Shown: positions 26,057 to 34,291 of the stretch, in pieces | How the letters are laid out: every line of letters starts with the position of its first letter | How positions within the stretch are numbered: position 1 is the stretch's first letter | Assembly (NCBI GenBank): GCA_963976435.1 | Contig: CAXBKQ010000001.1 | Coordinates: forward strand, 186,001-250,000 | DNA: 64,000 bases | Direction: 5' to 3' | Origin: CAKZNE01 sp963976435 | GTDB taxonomy: Bacteria > Bacteroidota > Bacteroidia > Flavobacteriales > Schleiferiaceae | Notes under the pieces: model-generated | Told to the model about the DNA's origin: nothing | The model's database searches: none | Seen by the model: only the letters and a program-made list of their open reading frames with translations | Made by a program: the position numbers and the translations under genes

Positions 26057-26428
26057 CTAATCTTCCCCTTTAAAATTCCCGAAATGCCATAATATTCCAC
26101 TTGGGTCGTGAAGAAAAAACTCTTTACCCCAATCCTTATATACAATTTCAGATAGCCGAACATTTTCAAATTTCTGGCTTAAGTGTAAAGCTCTGATATT
26201 TTCCAATACCTTTTCTAAATCCTCAACTTCATAGAAAACCATGGAATTATCAATCCAATCTTTTATATAAGCATCTTGTAAATAAAATCCAAAATCGCCA
26301 ATATGGAAATAGGACATGCTTTTGGAGATTGTGAATTCTTCGAAACCCAATTCCCTATAGAAGTTTCGCGAAATTTGATAGTCTTTAGAACCAAGGAATG
26401 GCCTAATTGATTTTCCTTTTATTGACAT
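26057..26428 (-). CDS. Second VOC/glyoxalase-like protein
   Basis: From the ATG at 26428 the product has 123 residues: SIRPFLGSKDYQISRNFYRELGFEE at the first VOC strand-helix, and FFLHDPSGILWHFGNF near the end. The middle SYFHIGDFGFYLQDAYIKDW fits the bleomycin-resistance / glyoxalase type. The frame runs upstream to 26530, but those 34 residues are basic and do not look like a family N-terminus. The last beta-strand has WHFG in place of the metal-binding Glu, so it may bind ligand without metal. It is on the same strand as the VOC gene at 25572. Confidence 0.75.
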   Translation of the reverse strand: MSIKGKSIRPFLGSKDYQISRNFYRELGFEEFTISKSMSYFHIGDFGFYLQDAYIKDWIDNSMVFYEVEDLEKVLENIRALHLSQKFENVRLSEIVYKDWGKEFFLHDPSGILWHFGNFKGED

Positions 26429-26528
26429 GTAAGGTTTTAACTTTTCGGTTTGTTTAGATTTTCTTTTTCTGATATTTAAAACTCTTCTTTGGGACAAATA
26501 ATTTGGATATAGTAAATAGGAGAGGGGC

Positions 26529-26556
26529 AAAAAAAAGCCCCTCTAAAAAGAAGGGC
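26529..26556 (-). terminator. Rho-independent terminator of the hpf gene
   Basis: On the minus strand GCCCTTCT pairs with AGAGGGGC (8 bp with one G-U; plus arms 26549-26556 and 26537-26544) around a TTTT loop. Eight T residues follow (plus A-run 26529-26536). The neighbouring AGAGGGGC (26521-26528) could pair alternatively across the T-run. Confidence 0.85.
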
Positions 26557-26574
26557 CTTGCTAATTACTTACTA

Positions 26575-26874
26575 TTAATGTGCTGAAGCCATTTTGGTTT
26601 TCAGTTTGCGTAATTGTCCTTTGAGTTTATCCACAACATCATTGATGGATCCTTCAAATTTTGAGGAACTGCTCTCCGCAAAAAGATCATTGCCCGGAAT
26701 ATTTAATTTCACCTCTACAATTTTATTGTCTTCCGCTGCCTGACCAAGTTTTAGGTAAACTTCGGCTCCCACAATCTTATTGTAATACTTGCTTAAGCCT
26801 TCAATCTTCTCTTTGCAATAATCCATTAATTCTGGTTTCATTGTAAAGTTTACGGCTTGAATATCCCACTTCAT
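26575..26874 (-). CDS. hpf: Ribosome hibernation promoting factor, short form
   Basis: A 99-residue HPF/YfiA protein: WDIQAVNFTMKPELMDYCKEKIEGLSKYYNKIVGAEVYLKL, a second strand VEVKLNIPGNDLFAESSSSKFEGSINDVVDKLKGQLRKLKTK. The basic helix (KLKGQLRKLKTKM) is the ribosome-binding side. It lacks the long-form C-terminal dimerisation domain. It binds the 30S decoding centre and silences ribosomes in stationary phase. A strong terminator lies 18 bp after the stop. Confidence 0.92.
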   Translation of the reverse strand: MKWDIQAVNFTMKPELMDYCKEKIEGLSKYYNKIVGAEVYLKLGQAAEDNKIVEVKLNIPGNDLFAESSSSKFEGSINDVVDKLKGQLRKLKTKMASAH

Positions 26875-27070
26875 ATATATTGTTTTTGTTAGTTGATTAA
26901 AGATAGATAAGATCAGGCAACGATAAAAATTTTAAGGCTCTAATATTTAAATAAAAATAAACTTATACTGATCATCAGATAGATGGAAGGCTTTTTGACT
27001 TTCAAGGAAATGATTTTAGAGGAGAATTTTATTCCGCTTCCCTAAATTCCATCAAAAGCTTTTAGAGAAG

Positions 27071-27101
27071 TTGGTACTTCATCAAGATAATATTAGTTTT
27101 G
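27071..27101 (+). promoter_or_regulatory. Candidate promoter for the TPR protein gene
   Basis: TAGTTTTG (27094-27101) matches TAnnTTTG exactly, and TTG (27071-27073) lies 20 bp upstream, within the spacing reported for Flavobacteria. The start codon is 40 bp downstream of the box. Confidence 0.55.
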
Positions 27102-27141
27102 CGAGAGAACAAAGGGAATAGAAAAAATCAAAAAACCCAAC

Positions 27142-28446
27142 ATGAAAAGATTATCATTAGTTATAGTGCTGTTAGCAGGTTTCCAAATGATGGCCCAGGA
27201 AGGTCCAACCATCTCTAGTGCCGTAATTGCTATGGATAGAACCAACGACATTCCTGCTGCAAAGGAATATATTGAAGAGGCTGCTAAAATTCTAAGTACA
27301 AAAGACATGAGTACTGTGAAATTTAAAAATGCTGCCAAATTTTACTATTATTCTGGATTAATCAATTTTAGAATTGCTCAAAGTGAAGACCCAGCTATTA
27401 AAGCTTTGGATCCTGAAGCGCTAGACAAAGCCGCCGAAAACTTTTTGAAATCTATAGAATATGAAACTTCTAAAGGGAAGGATAAATTTCTAGATAAATC
27501 AAGAGCTCAGATTCCTTATGTGGCCAATGCTATTGCTACAAGAGGTATCCAAAAAGACGCGGATAAAAATCCTTTAGGCGCCTACCAAGATTTCCAAAAA
27601 ACTTACGATCTAAACCTAAGTGTTGGAAGAACCGATACCAGCATGCTTTATAATACTGCTGTAATGGCTCAAAAAGCTGAGATGTATGATAAGGCTATTG
27701 AGATCAATGAGAAGTTAATTGCCATGAATTACAAAGGAGTAGAGTATAGCGCTACCAATTTGGAAGGAAAGAAAGTAGTTTACAATTCTAAAAAGCAAAT
27801 GGACTTTTCTGTAGCAAATTCATTGGCAACCGATCCTAAAGTGGAAGGTGACTATAGAGCTGATATTTATTTAGCTACTGCCGGACTATACCGCAAAAGT
27901 GGTGATACCGCTACTTATGATAAATATATCCAAGAGGGAAGAGTGAAATTCCCAGATAATGAAGCGATTATTAGAGCAGAATTGCAGAAGTTTTTAGAAA
28001 CTAAGCAGTATGATAAAGCTATGGTGAACCTAGATTTAGCCATTTCTAAAGATCCAAAATCTCATACCTTATTATATATCAAAGGAAATATCCTTCAAAC
28101 TACCATTGGTGATTTAGAAGGAGCAGTTGTGGCTTATGACCAAGCCCTGGCTATTAAAGCAGATTATTTAGATCCTTTATATATGAAAGGCTTAATGCAT
28201 ATCAATGAAGCAAATAGCTTGACAAAGGAAATGAATGATTTGCCTTTAAATGCAAAAAAGAAATACGACGCTCTAAAAGCAAAACAAAAAGTGGAATTCC
28301 AAAAGGCTTTACCATTATTTGAAAAAGCACATGAGATAGATCCTAAGGATAAGGAAACTTTAAATGCTTTGAAGGAAGTATATTATAAATTAAGAATGCT
28401 TCCAGAAGCTCAGGAAGTGGATAAGAAATTAGCTGAGCTAGAATAA
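27142..28446 (+). CDS. Exported tetratricopeptide-repeat protein
   Basis: The 434-residue product has a signal peptide (LVIVLLAGFQMMAQ) and then TPR-type helical repeats over most of its length. Examples are AEMYDKAIEINEKLIAMNYKG, KQYDKAMVNLDLAISKDPKSHTL and GDLEGAVVAYDQALAIKADYLDP. TPR arrays usually scaffold protein complexes; in the envelope of this phylum they are often secretion or gliding accessory proteins, but no such link is visible here. It is transcribed alone, with a candidate promoter and a terminator. Many Lys/Glu residues and few Cys fit a periplasmic soluble protein. Confidence 0.85.
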   Translation: MKRLSLVIVLLAGFQMMAQEGPTISSAVIAMDRTNDIPAAKEYIEEAAKILSTKDMSTVKFKNAAKFYYYSGLINFRIAQSEDPAIKALDPEALDKAAENFLKSIEYETSKGKDKFLDKSRAQIPYVANAIATRGIQKDADKNPLGAYQDFQKTYDLNLSVGRTDTSMLYNTAVMAQKAEMYDKAIEINEKLIAMNYKGVEYSATNLEGKKVVYNSKKQMDFSVANSLATDPKVEGDYRADIYLATAGLYRKSGDTATYDKYIQEGRVKFPDNEAIIRAELQKFLETKQYDKAMVNLDLAISKDPKSHTLLYIKGNILQTTIGDLEGAVVAYDQALAIKADYLDPLYMKGLMHINEANSLTKEMNDLPLNAKKKYDALKAKQKVEFQKALPLFEKAHEIDPKDKETLNALKEVYYKLRMLPEAQEVDKKLAELE

Positions 28447-28460
28447 GGAAGAAAATATTA

Positions 28461-28493
28461 AAAGAGAGGATGTGTTTTTATATCCTCTTTTTT
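28461..28493 (+). terminator. Rho-independent terminator after the TPR gene
   Basis: AGAGGAT (28465-28471) pairs with ATCCTCT (28482-28488), and the stem can extend with A-T pairs. A T-run to 28493 follows. It lies about 15 bp after the stop. Confidence 0.8.
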
Positions 28494-28938
28494 AATGGTG
28501 AAGTTATTTTACATAATATTAATTATAAGGTAAAGCATATAGCAAATTCCGGATGCCTGAATTTTACATAAAATCAGTTCTGAGAATGTTTCATTACAAT
28601 AACAGCCGATTGCATGAAAAGGAAATTGCTATTTAGTATCTATAGATTGTTATCGCTGCTAGCTATAGTTGGCCAGCGTTCATTTCGTTTGTTTCTTCGA
28701 TATGAAATATTAATTCTGATTTAATCAAATGTCGCACCCAGTTGCTGCTCATTTACCTTAGATTGATTCTCGACTTAAATTTTAGGTTTTAGAATTTCGG
28801 TATTTGATGAAATGCCCAGTCTTAAATATTCTGTGCGATTCTCAGTGATTAGGGTTTAAGGAGAAATTTGATGGGTTTGTAATTTTAAAGTTAGCGATTG
28901 TCAATTCGCAGATTACTATTCCAGGCCATGACCGGTAA
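28494..28938. other. Gene-poor intergenic stretch
   Basis: About 445 bp without a convincing gene between the TPR terminator and the stop of the 87-aa gene. A 36-codon frame (28614-28724, plus) encodes a hydrophobic, Arg-rich peptide but has no supporting signal. GATTAC (28911-28916) and GTAATC (28935-28940) form a short inverted repeat next to the stop of the 87-aa gene, with no T-run. No tRNA-like or riboswitch-like structure was recognised. Confidence 0.5.
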
Positions 28939-29202
28939 TCAAAATTCAAATCGCTCAAAGCTCCACCAAATGTTTTGGGTTTTTAATTCCATTTGAACTT
29001 GTGGCAATAAGTACAGTTTATCATTTTCATTTAAATCTCGCAAGACTTTCCTTAGAGGAAGTCCTTTCCTGTGGTCTAAATTAAAAGACCCTAGTTTCAT
29101 TAAAGGCTCCATTAATTCAGCTGGTTTAGCTGAGTTGATTCCTGTTTTTTCCAAATAGCCTTGGATAGCATAGCCCACTTTAACAATTGTTGCATCATCC
29201 AT
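28939..29202 (-). CDS. 87-residue protein, possible winged-helix DNA-binding protein
   Basis: No family recognised. The predicted order is two helices (TIVKVGYAIQGYLEKTG and AKPAELMEPLMKLG), then GLPLRKVLRDLNENDKLYLLPQVQ, which reads like a recognition helix plus a beta-wing, and an aromatic end NIWWSFERFEF. This could be a compact winged helix-turn-helix. Three 12-bp direct repeats stand directly in front of the start codon, as for an autoregulated small regulator. The DNA-binding idea is inference. No signal peptide or membrane segment; it is transcribed alone. Confidence 0.6.
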   Translation of the reverse strand: MDDATIVKVGYAIQGYLEKTGINSAKPAELMEPLMKLGSFNLDHRKGLPLRKVLRDLNENDKLYLLPQVQMELKTQNIWWSFERFEF

Positions 29203-29207
29203 TTAAA

Positions 29208-29243
29208 TAGTTGTTTACTTAGTTGTTTAATTAGTTGTTTAAA
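29208..29243. repeat. Three tandem 12-bp repeats upstream of the 87-aa gene
   Basis: TAGTTGTTTA occurs at 29208-29217, 29220-29229 and 29232-29241, at exact 12-bp spacing. The two filler bases are CT, AT and AA. On the gene strand each unit reads TAAACAACTA, and the array ends 5 bp before the ATG. Period 12 would put successive units at slightly advancing faces of the helix. Confidence 0.8.
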
Positions 29244-29258
29244 ATAGATTACATCTCT

Positions 29259-29276
29259 TTTTATTGATCAATAAAA
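29259..29276. repeat. 18-bp perfect palindrome
   Basis: TTTTATTGA followed by TCAATAAAA, fully self-complementary with no spacer, 15 bp beyond the tandem repeats. It may be a regulatory site of the 87-aa gene or a weak A/T-rich terminator of the gene ending at 29323. Confidence 0.45.
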
Positions 29277-29322
29277 TAATAAAAATCAAGACTCGATTAA
29301 ATAATCCCAACCAAAAAAACAC

Positions 29323-31116
29323 CTATCCCCTAACCTTCTCCAAATACAGAAATTCACCATCTTTTTGTTTGAAGACGTATTCTTGCCAAAATTGTTCATT
29401 TAGGCCTAGTAGCATAAAATTAAAGGGGATGATGCTGTTAAAGTGATGACTGGTAATGAGGTTTCTACTTACCCTTGTAGATTTACCGGTTAAGGATGGT
29501 TCATAGGTGACTTTCGGAAAATAGTTCCAGTGGTAGAGCTCTTTTGGTTTTTCTTTATTCCAATAGAAATAATGTAAGACCTCTTGCCCATCATAATTTT
29601 CAAACCATACTGGTATAATGGCTTTTGTCTTTTCAAAATCGTGGATCAGGAATAGGAACTTTCCATTGGAGATTAAAAATCTAAGCTTTAAATGTTTCCT
29701 TACTTCTCTATTATCAATCAGTGATTCTAAATGTTCAGAACACATCTCTTTTGACCATTTTATTCCATCTAAAAAGTGAGTCCGAACCAGTTCATCGGCT
29801 ATTTTTAAAGGGTAGTCCTGGAAATTACTGTAATTTTCTTTTTTCACCAGAAAGCTTTTCAATCCTTCATTCCCTTCAAACTTGGATTTCTGATAGACCA
29901 TTGCAGCAGTGTCTATAGGTTTGAACAATCCTTCATTCCAAAAGTCATGGTGAAACTCTGTGGAGTTTTTGGGATAGAAATCTAAATTTGCCATGCTAGA
30001 AAAATAGAAATCCTTGGCTTTGTTTTCATCCTTGCTGTAAATGAAATTCATATCTACTGGTTTTATCATCCACTTACCATTTACAAATATTCCCAAAACT
30101 GTTGTTCCTTTAAAATGCCACCTCATGGGGTCCATATCCTTGGAGAAATCAATTTCAGGAAAGGGGTTTTTCGTAAATACCTTGCCGATTTTTTTATGGA
30201 AACCGAGTGAATAGCGATCTAAATAAAAGGCAATGAATTTATCTTTGCTGCTATTGCATTTCCCACCTAAAAAGTCGCCATATTCTTTATCGTCTACCAA
30301 TTTCTTCAACCATTTATAATCCTCCTTATTGCCCAAATTGTTTTTAAAATATTCTATACGGCCTTTGTTAAGCTTTGCTTGTTGTTTGTAGTTGCTGTCT
30401 CTAAAAACCTGGCCTAGAACCATCATCTCAGCTTTTGCACATAACTTTTTAATAGCGGAACTAAGATCTGCATCTTTGCTTTGTACAATGAGACTTTTGT
30501 TTAGGGCATTTATTCTCTTATCCCAGATTTCCAATTTTAATACCGCTAAAATTTTATTTTCAATGGTGTCAATACTCAGTTGTCTGGGAGAAATAATCCA
30601 ATCCACATAAAATGTTTCTGCCATGGTTTGGTAAAGGCTAGTATCTTTTATTTCAAGATTATAGGTAAAACACAAGGATGAAGAAAAATAATTTTGAAAC
30701 TGATGTCTTAGGTTTATTTCAAGGAGCTTACTAATTAAATTATAAGGGTCGATATCTTTTGCATGGCGGCCCATTCCGCCATTCGTTTTTTGAATTTGAG
30801 AACCATATATCTCCTGCTCACAATGGTCCATGGTTTTTCTATAATTTTGTATGATTTCCTCTTCAGCACATAGGGCTAAAAATTCTTCTTGTAAAAACAC
30901 CGGCAAAGAAACCTTATCCGTATTTACAATCATAATAGAAGGAGCAAGATCTAATTGGTTTTTAAGCTGGTAAACAAATTGTGTAGTATTAATTTGTATC
31001 TCTTTAGCAGTTCCATCCGGATTAATAGCCCTTATAGTTTCTATTTGAGCCATTAGAAATTGAGGAAATAGAAGGAACAATAAAAGTGAAATTTTACAAA
31101 AATGGTAGGGTTTCAT
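29323..31116 (-). CDS. Large exported protein of unknown function
   Basis: A 597-residue product with a clear signal peptide (hydrophobic core LLLFLLFPQFLMAQ). I recognise no domain. The sequence is rich in aromatic and Lys residues, and its second half has beta-rich, Trp/Tyr-containing stretches (GIFVNGKWMIKPVDMNFIY, IIPVWFENYDGQEVLHYFYW). There is no T9SS sorting tail, lipobox or C-terminal barrel strand, so periplasmic location is most likely. It follows the GH25-fusion gene on the same strand with a 196-bp gap in which I see nothing clear. Confidence 0.65.
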   Translation of the reverse strand: MKPYHFCKISLLLFLLFPQFLMAQIETIRAINPDGTAKEIQINTTQFVYQLKNQLDLAPSIMIVNTDKVSLPVFLQEEFLALCAEEEIIQNYRKTMDHCEQEIYGSQIQKTNGGMGRHAKDIDPYNLISKLLEINLRHQFQNYFSSSLCFTYNLEIKDTSLYQTMAETFYVDWIISPRQLSIDTIENKILAVLKLEIWDKRINALNKSLIVQSKDADLSSAIKKLCAKAEMMVLGQVFRDSNYKQQAKLNKGRIEYFKNNLGNKEDYKWLKKLVDDKEYGDFLGGKCNSSKDKFIAFYLDRYSLGFHKKIGKVFTKNPFPEIDFSKDMDPMRWHFKGTTVLGIFVNGKWMIKPVDMNFIYSKDENKAKDFYFSSMANLDFYPKNSTEFHHDFWNEGLFKPIDTAAMVYQKSKFEGNEGLKSFLVKKENYSNFQDYPLKIADELVRTHFLDGIKWSKEMCSEHLESLIDNREVRKHLKLRFLISNGKFLFLIHDFEKTKAIIPVWFENYDGQEVLHYFYWNKEKPKELYHWNYFPKVTYEPSLTGKSTRVSRNLITSHHFNSIIPFNFMLLGLNEQFWQEYVFKQKDGEFLYLEKVRG

Positions 31117-31312
31117 GCTTGGTTAAATTAACTAGTAATTAAAAAATAGAAGGCTGGTAAAACTACAATTTCAAAGCATTTAATTCTCTATTCTCTTATT
31201 GGATATTTGCCTAAGTTTTGAAATGAAAAAATGACTCATTCCTTAATAGGCATCCTGTCAAGTTTTAAAACTCCTCTTGCTGAGCTTGGGAATAAACCTT
31301 ATTAACCCCACC

Positions 31313-32890
31313 CTACCTCAAAACTATCCCACTCAAAGAAACTCTCGCTGTATCATGATCTACATTGCCAATTTCTCCTTCGATACTGCCCTTTTCTGTC
31401 CTTTGCCAAATGGACCAACCTTTGTCTTTCCATGTCAATGGGGTTTTAGGTTCCGTTACGCCATATTCTGCTAGCCAAAGGTGATATTCTGCAAAATCGG
31501 GATGGTTTAGGTATTGGTTGGCAAAAGGCCCATTGCTATAGATGATGGGTTTTACTCCAAATTTTTCTTCTACGGTTTTCAACCAAATTCTTATCTCTTT
31601 CTGGAAGGTATCCACCTCCACTTCGCCCTGAATACTGCCTTGTTCTAAATCAATAACTGGAAAAAGATCACCAGCTTTTAATTCGCCAATGGTGCTTATA
31701 AAATGCTCTGCCTGACTTTTTCCATCAACTCCAGAATTGTAAAAATGGTAAACTCCTCTAGTCACACCAGCATTGAGCATAGCATTCCAATTTTTTTGAA
31801 ATTTAGGATCCACAAAACTTTCACCTTCAGTTGCTTTGGTGTAGGCAAAACTTATATCATGAGCTTTAATCTCCTCCCAATTAATATCCCCTTGAAAATG
31901 GGAAACATCAATTCCCAAGGCCGATTTTACTATTACCGACTCTTTTTTGGGAATGGTTTGGGAAGTTTTATCATTATCAGTCTTTGGTTCATTTGCCACT
32001 TCTGTGCAGGAAGCTAGAACTCCTATTACAATAATGGCTAATGCCTGAATTTTCACTGTGTTTCCTAAATAGGCATCTGTGGGATCTTGGGAAATCACCT
32101 TTTTAAATAATTGAAATAGACTGTAAAAAAACAAAAAAGGCAAGAGGATAAACTGAATGGCAATGGATGATAATAAATTGATGGCTTTGCTTTTTATTCT
32201 TTTGCTAGATTCCTTTAATTCCGAAAAATCTTTGGATAGCCCCTCCTCCACTTTTTGGCTAACTTCTTTAATTTCCTTTGCAGCCTTTTCTTCCATTCCT
32301 TTTAAAATAGAAGTATGGCTTTCATTGTTGGAAATGACCTTTTGTTCTCGATTTTGATATTTCATATGAGTATTTTGAAGTTCTTGTGTAAGTTCCACTC
32401 CTGAATCTAACTGTGACTCTTGAGCTATATATTTCACGCAGCTTACATAGGCCATGAGACCAGGGTTTATTAATAAGGCTATGACTAAAAATTTCAGGGA
32501 AACCGTCCTGAATTTAGAAATCAATGTCCCTAAAAGAGATAATATTAAAACAATCTTTAAAAATAGGGTTTTACTTAGGCTAAGCAGGAGTAATTGACTA
32601 GTAACCAGCAGATCTGACCAGCTTAAATATTTAATGGCACTTGTTAAAGTATCCAAAGTACTTGCCGATATTCCGGCTATAATAGGTAAATGGCTAGAAC
32701 TTGCTGCCCAGGCAATAGTTTTTAAATCCACCAGCAAACCTAAACTTAAGGTAATGGATTCTATTTGATCTTTTAAATAGGCATTTAAATTGGAACTAAA
32801 GGGATTACTAAAAACAAGGGTCAAAAGAAAAAGGCTAGAAAGGTAAAATAAAGCATTGCCTTTAATCTGGGAGAAAATGGACTTTTTCAT
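31313..32890 (-). CDS. GH25 lysozyme fused to an N-terminal multi-helix membrane domain
   Basis: Residues 1-~275 form a membrane domain: an N-terminal helix, helices near 95-125 and 130-150, a long charged coiled stretch (~160-235) and a further helix near 240-262. Residues 279-295 then read like a complete lipoprotein signal (KIQALAIIVIGVLASC), beginning with a Val coded by GTG at 32056. After a polar linker comes a GH25 domain: GIDVSHFQGDINWE, FAYTKATEGESF, YHFYNSG, the catalytic DLE in PVIDLEQG, and WLAEYG. GH25 enzymes cleave peptidoglycan. Either two ancestral genes fused in frame, or the GTG is a second start giving a separate GH25 lipoprotein. Confidence 0.8.
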   Translation of the reverse strand: MKKSIFSQIKGNALFYLSSLFLLTLVFSNPFSSNLNAYLKDQIESITLSLGLLVDLKTIAWAASSSHLPIIAGISASTLDTLTSAIKYLSWSDLLVTSQLLLLSLSKTLFLKIVLILSLLGTLISKFRTVSLKFLVIALLINPGLMAYVSCVKYIAQESQLDSGVELTQELQNTHMKYQNREQKVISNNESHTSILKGMEEKAAKEIKEVSQKVEEGLSKDFSELKESSKRIKSKAINLLSSIAIQFILLPFLFFYSLFQLFKKVISQDPTDAYLGNTVKIQALAIIVIGVLASCTEVANEPKTDNDKTSQTIPKKESVIVKSALGIDVSHFQGDINWEEIKAHDISFAYTKATEGESFVDPKFQKNWNAMLNAGVTRGVYHFYNSGVDGKSQAEHFISTIGELKAGDLFPVIDLEQGSIQGEVEVDTFQKEIRIWLKTVEEKFGVKPIIYSNGPFANQYLNHPDFAEYHLWLAEYGVTEPKTPLTWKDKGWSIWQRTEKGSIEGEIGNVDHDTARVSLSGIVLR

Positions 32891-33094
32891 TTTTTAAAAT
32901 TAAGAACATTTTAAATTTACTGCATTTCGTGCAAGCTAGTTTTGATTCATCAGTATTTTGAATTAAAGTGCCATTTAAGTACCTTGATTTAAGCTCTAAT
33001 AGATAGTTCACAACAAAAATTAGCCTTTTACAACAGCTTAAGAAATAGGTCAATTCTTCTTTGTTAGTTAGTTGATGAATTACATACTATCACT

Positions 33095-34273
33095 ATGAAA
33101 AAAATTAAAATCTTCTTGGGAACCAAAATTCTTCTGCTCACATTGCTAACGACAAATGTTCGGGCGCAGGATTATGGTTTTGCAATTGATCAACTACAAA
33201 TTCTTCCACCCTATATGGGTACCTTTATTGGAGAATATATGCGGGATATCAATGAAAACCTTAACAACCAATTTTTTTTCGCAAGCCAAACTTCTGCTGC
33301 AGCTTTGAAAAAAGGGGAATGGGAAATTAGTGTATTAGGTGGAGGCTCCTTAATTACTTCCCAAGAAATTAATCAACCAGATCAGAGAGATTATCCTCAT
33401 GGTCAGCAAATTTTTATTTCTGGTGAAGTGCCCACTATTTTTGGACCCTCCCAGCCAAGTAGTTTAACCTTTCAATTTAAGGATCCAGATAGTGGCCAAC
33501 CCTTAACCAATCCCTTTGATGGCACGAATATCGAATTTTCTTTGGATCTGCCTTCCGGATTGGGCTTGGGCCTAGGAGCAACTCCAAGTGCCGCTTTATC
33601 CCTCGGATATGGGATTGGATATGGAACAGAAGTCAAAGCTTATTTTACCCCAATGTTATTAAGTATTTTAGGTGAAACAGAAGATGGCTTTAGCTTTAAT
33701 GGTGACCAAGCTTGGGGTTTTCAGTTAAAACACGAAATAAGCCATTGGATACCAAAAATGAAAGAAAAGGGCTATCATATGTCCATTTCTGGTGGTTATA
33801 GCTCCTATAATTTAGCTATAGAATCTAGCTTTTTGGATGCGCCAATAGAAATTGCATTATCGGATAGTGTAAGCATTTTTGCCAGTGATAATATATCGGG
33901 GATAGTGTATGATATTAGTACTTATGGTGGTAAATTCACCATAGGTAAGAGCTTCAAATACATGGAGTTTGCAGCCTTTGTAGATTATACAGAAAACAGC
34001 TTCAGCATGGCATCGGAAGGTGGACTTATTGTTGACCTTATCGATAAAACCGGAGATACTCCCAATGAAACTTCAAATATTAATGGTTTGATGGATTATG
34101 AAGGGACCAACAGTCAAATGGGTTATGGAGCAAGCTTAACGATAGGCCAAAAATTATTTAGAACTTCATTAAGTTATAGAAGGGCGAATACAAATTTCTT
34201 CGCCATTGGAATTCAATTTCATTTTGGTGGTAAAAAGGATGCTCCATCACCAAAGGAGGCAAAAGATCAATAA
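33095..34273 (+). CDS. DUF6588-type outer-membrane protein
   Basis: The 392-residue product has a signal peptide ending NVRAQ. The rest shows alternating aromatic/polar strands with Gly-rich turns (GLGLGLGATPSAALSLGYGIGYGTEVKAYF), ending in SYRRANTNFFAIGIQFHFGG, as expected for an outer-membrane beta-barrel. The pattern fits DUF6588 proteins of Bacteroidota, which have no known function. It is followed after 18 bp by a lipoprotein gene on the same strand, likely a two-gene operon ended by the terminator at 35260. Confidence 0.72.
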   Translation: MKKIKIFLGTKILLLTLLTTNVRAQDYGFAIDQLQILPPYMGTFIGEYMRDINENLNNQFFFASQTSAAALKKGEWEISVLGGGSLITSQEINQPDQRDYPHGQQIFISGEVPTIFGPSQPSSLTFQFKDPDSGQPLTNPFDGTNIEFSLDLPSGLGLGLGATPSAALSLGYGIGYGTEVKAYFTPMLLSILGETEDGFSFNGDQAWGFQLKHEISHWIPKMKEKGYHMSISGGYSSYNLAIESSFLDAPIEIALSDSVSIFASDNISGIVYDISTYGGKFTIGKSFKYMEFAAFVDYTENSFSMASEGGLIVDLIDKTGDTPNETSNINGLMDYEGTNSQMGYGASLTIGQKLFRTSLSYRRANTNFFAIGIQFHFGGKKDAPSPKEAKDQ

Positions 34274-34291
34274 CATTAAAATTAAAAGAAA

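Noticed and set aside
28614..28724. 36-codon ORF with a hydrophobic, Arg-rich peptide
   Set aside because: No promoter match, no recognised homologue and no neighbouring context; it could be a chance frame in an A/T-rich gap.
28911..28940. GATTAC / GTAATC inverted repeat as a terminator of the 87-aa gene
   Set aside because: The stem is six pairs with an 18-base loop and no T-run on either strand.
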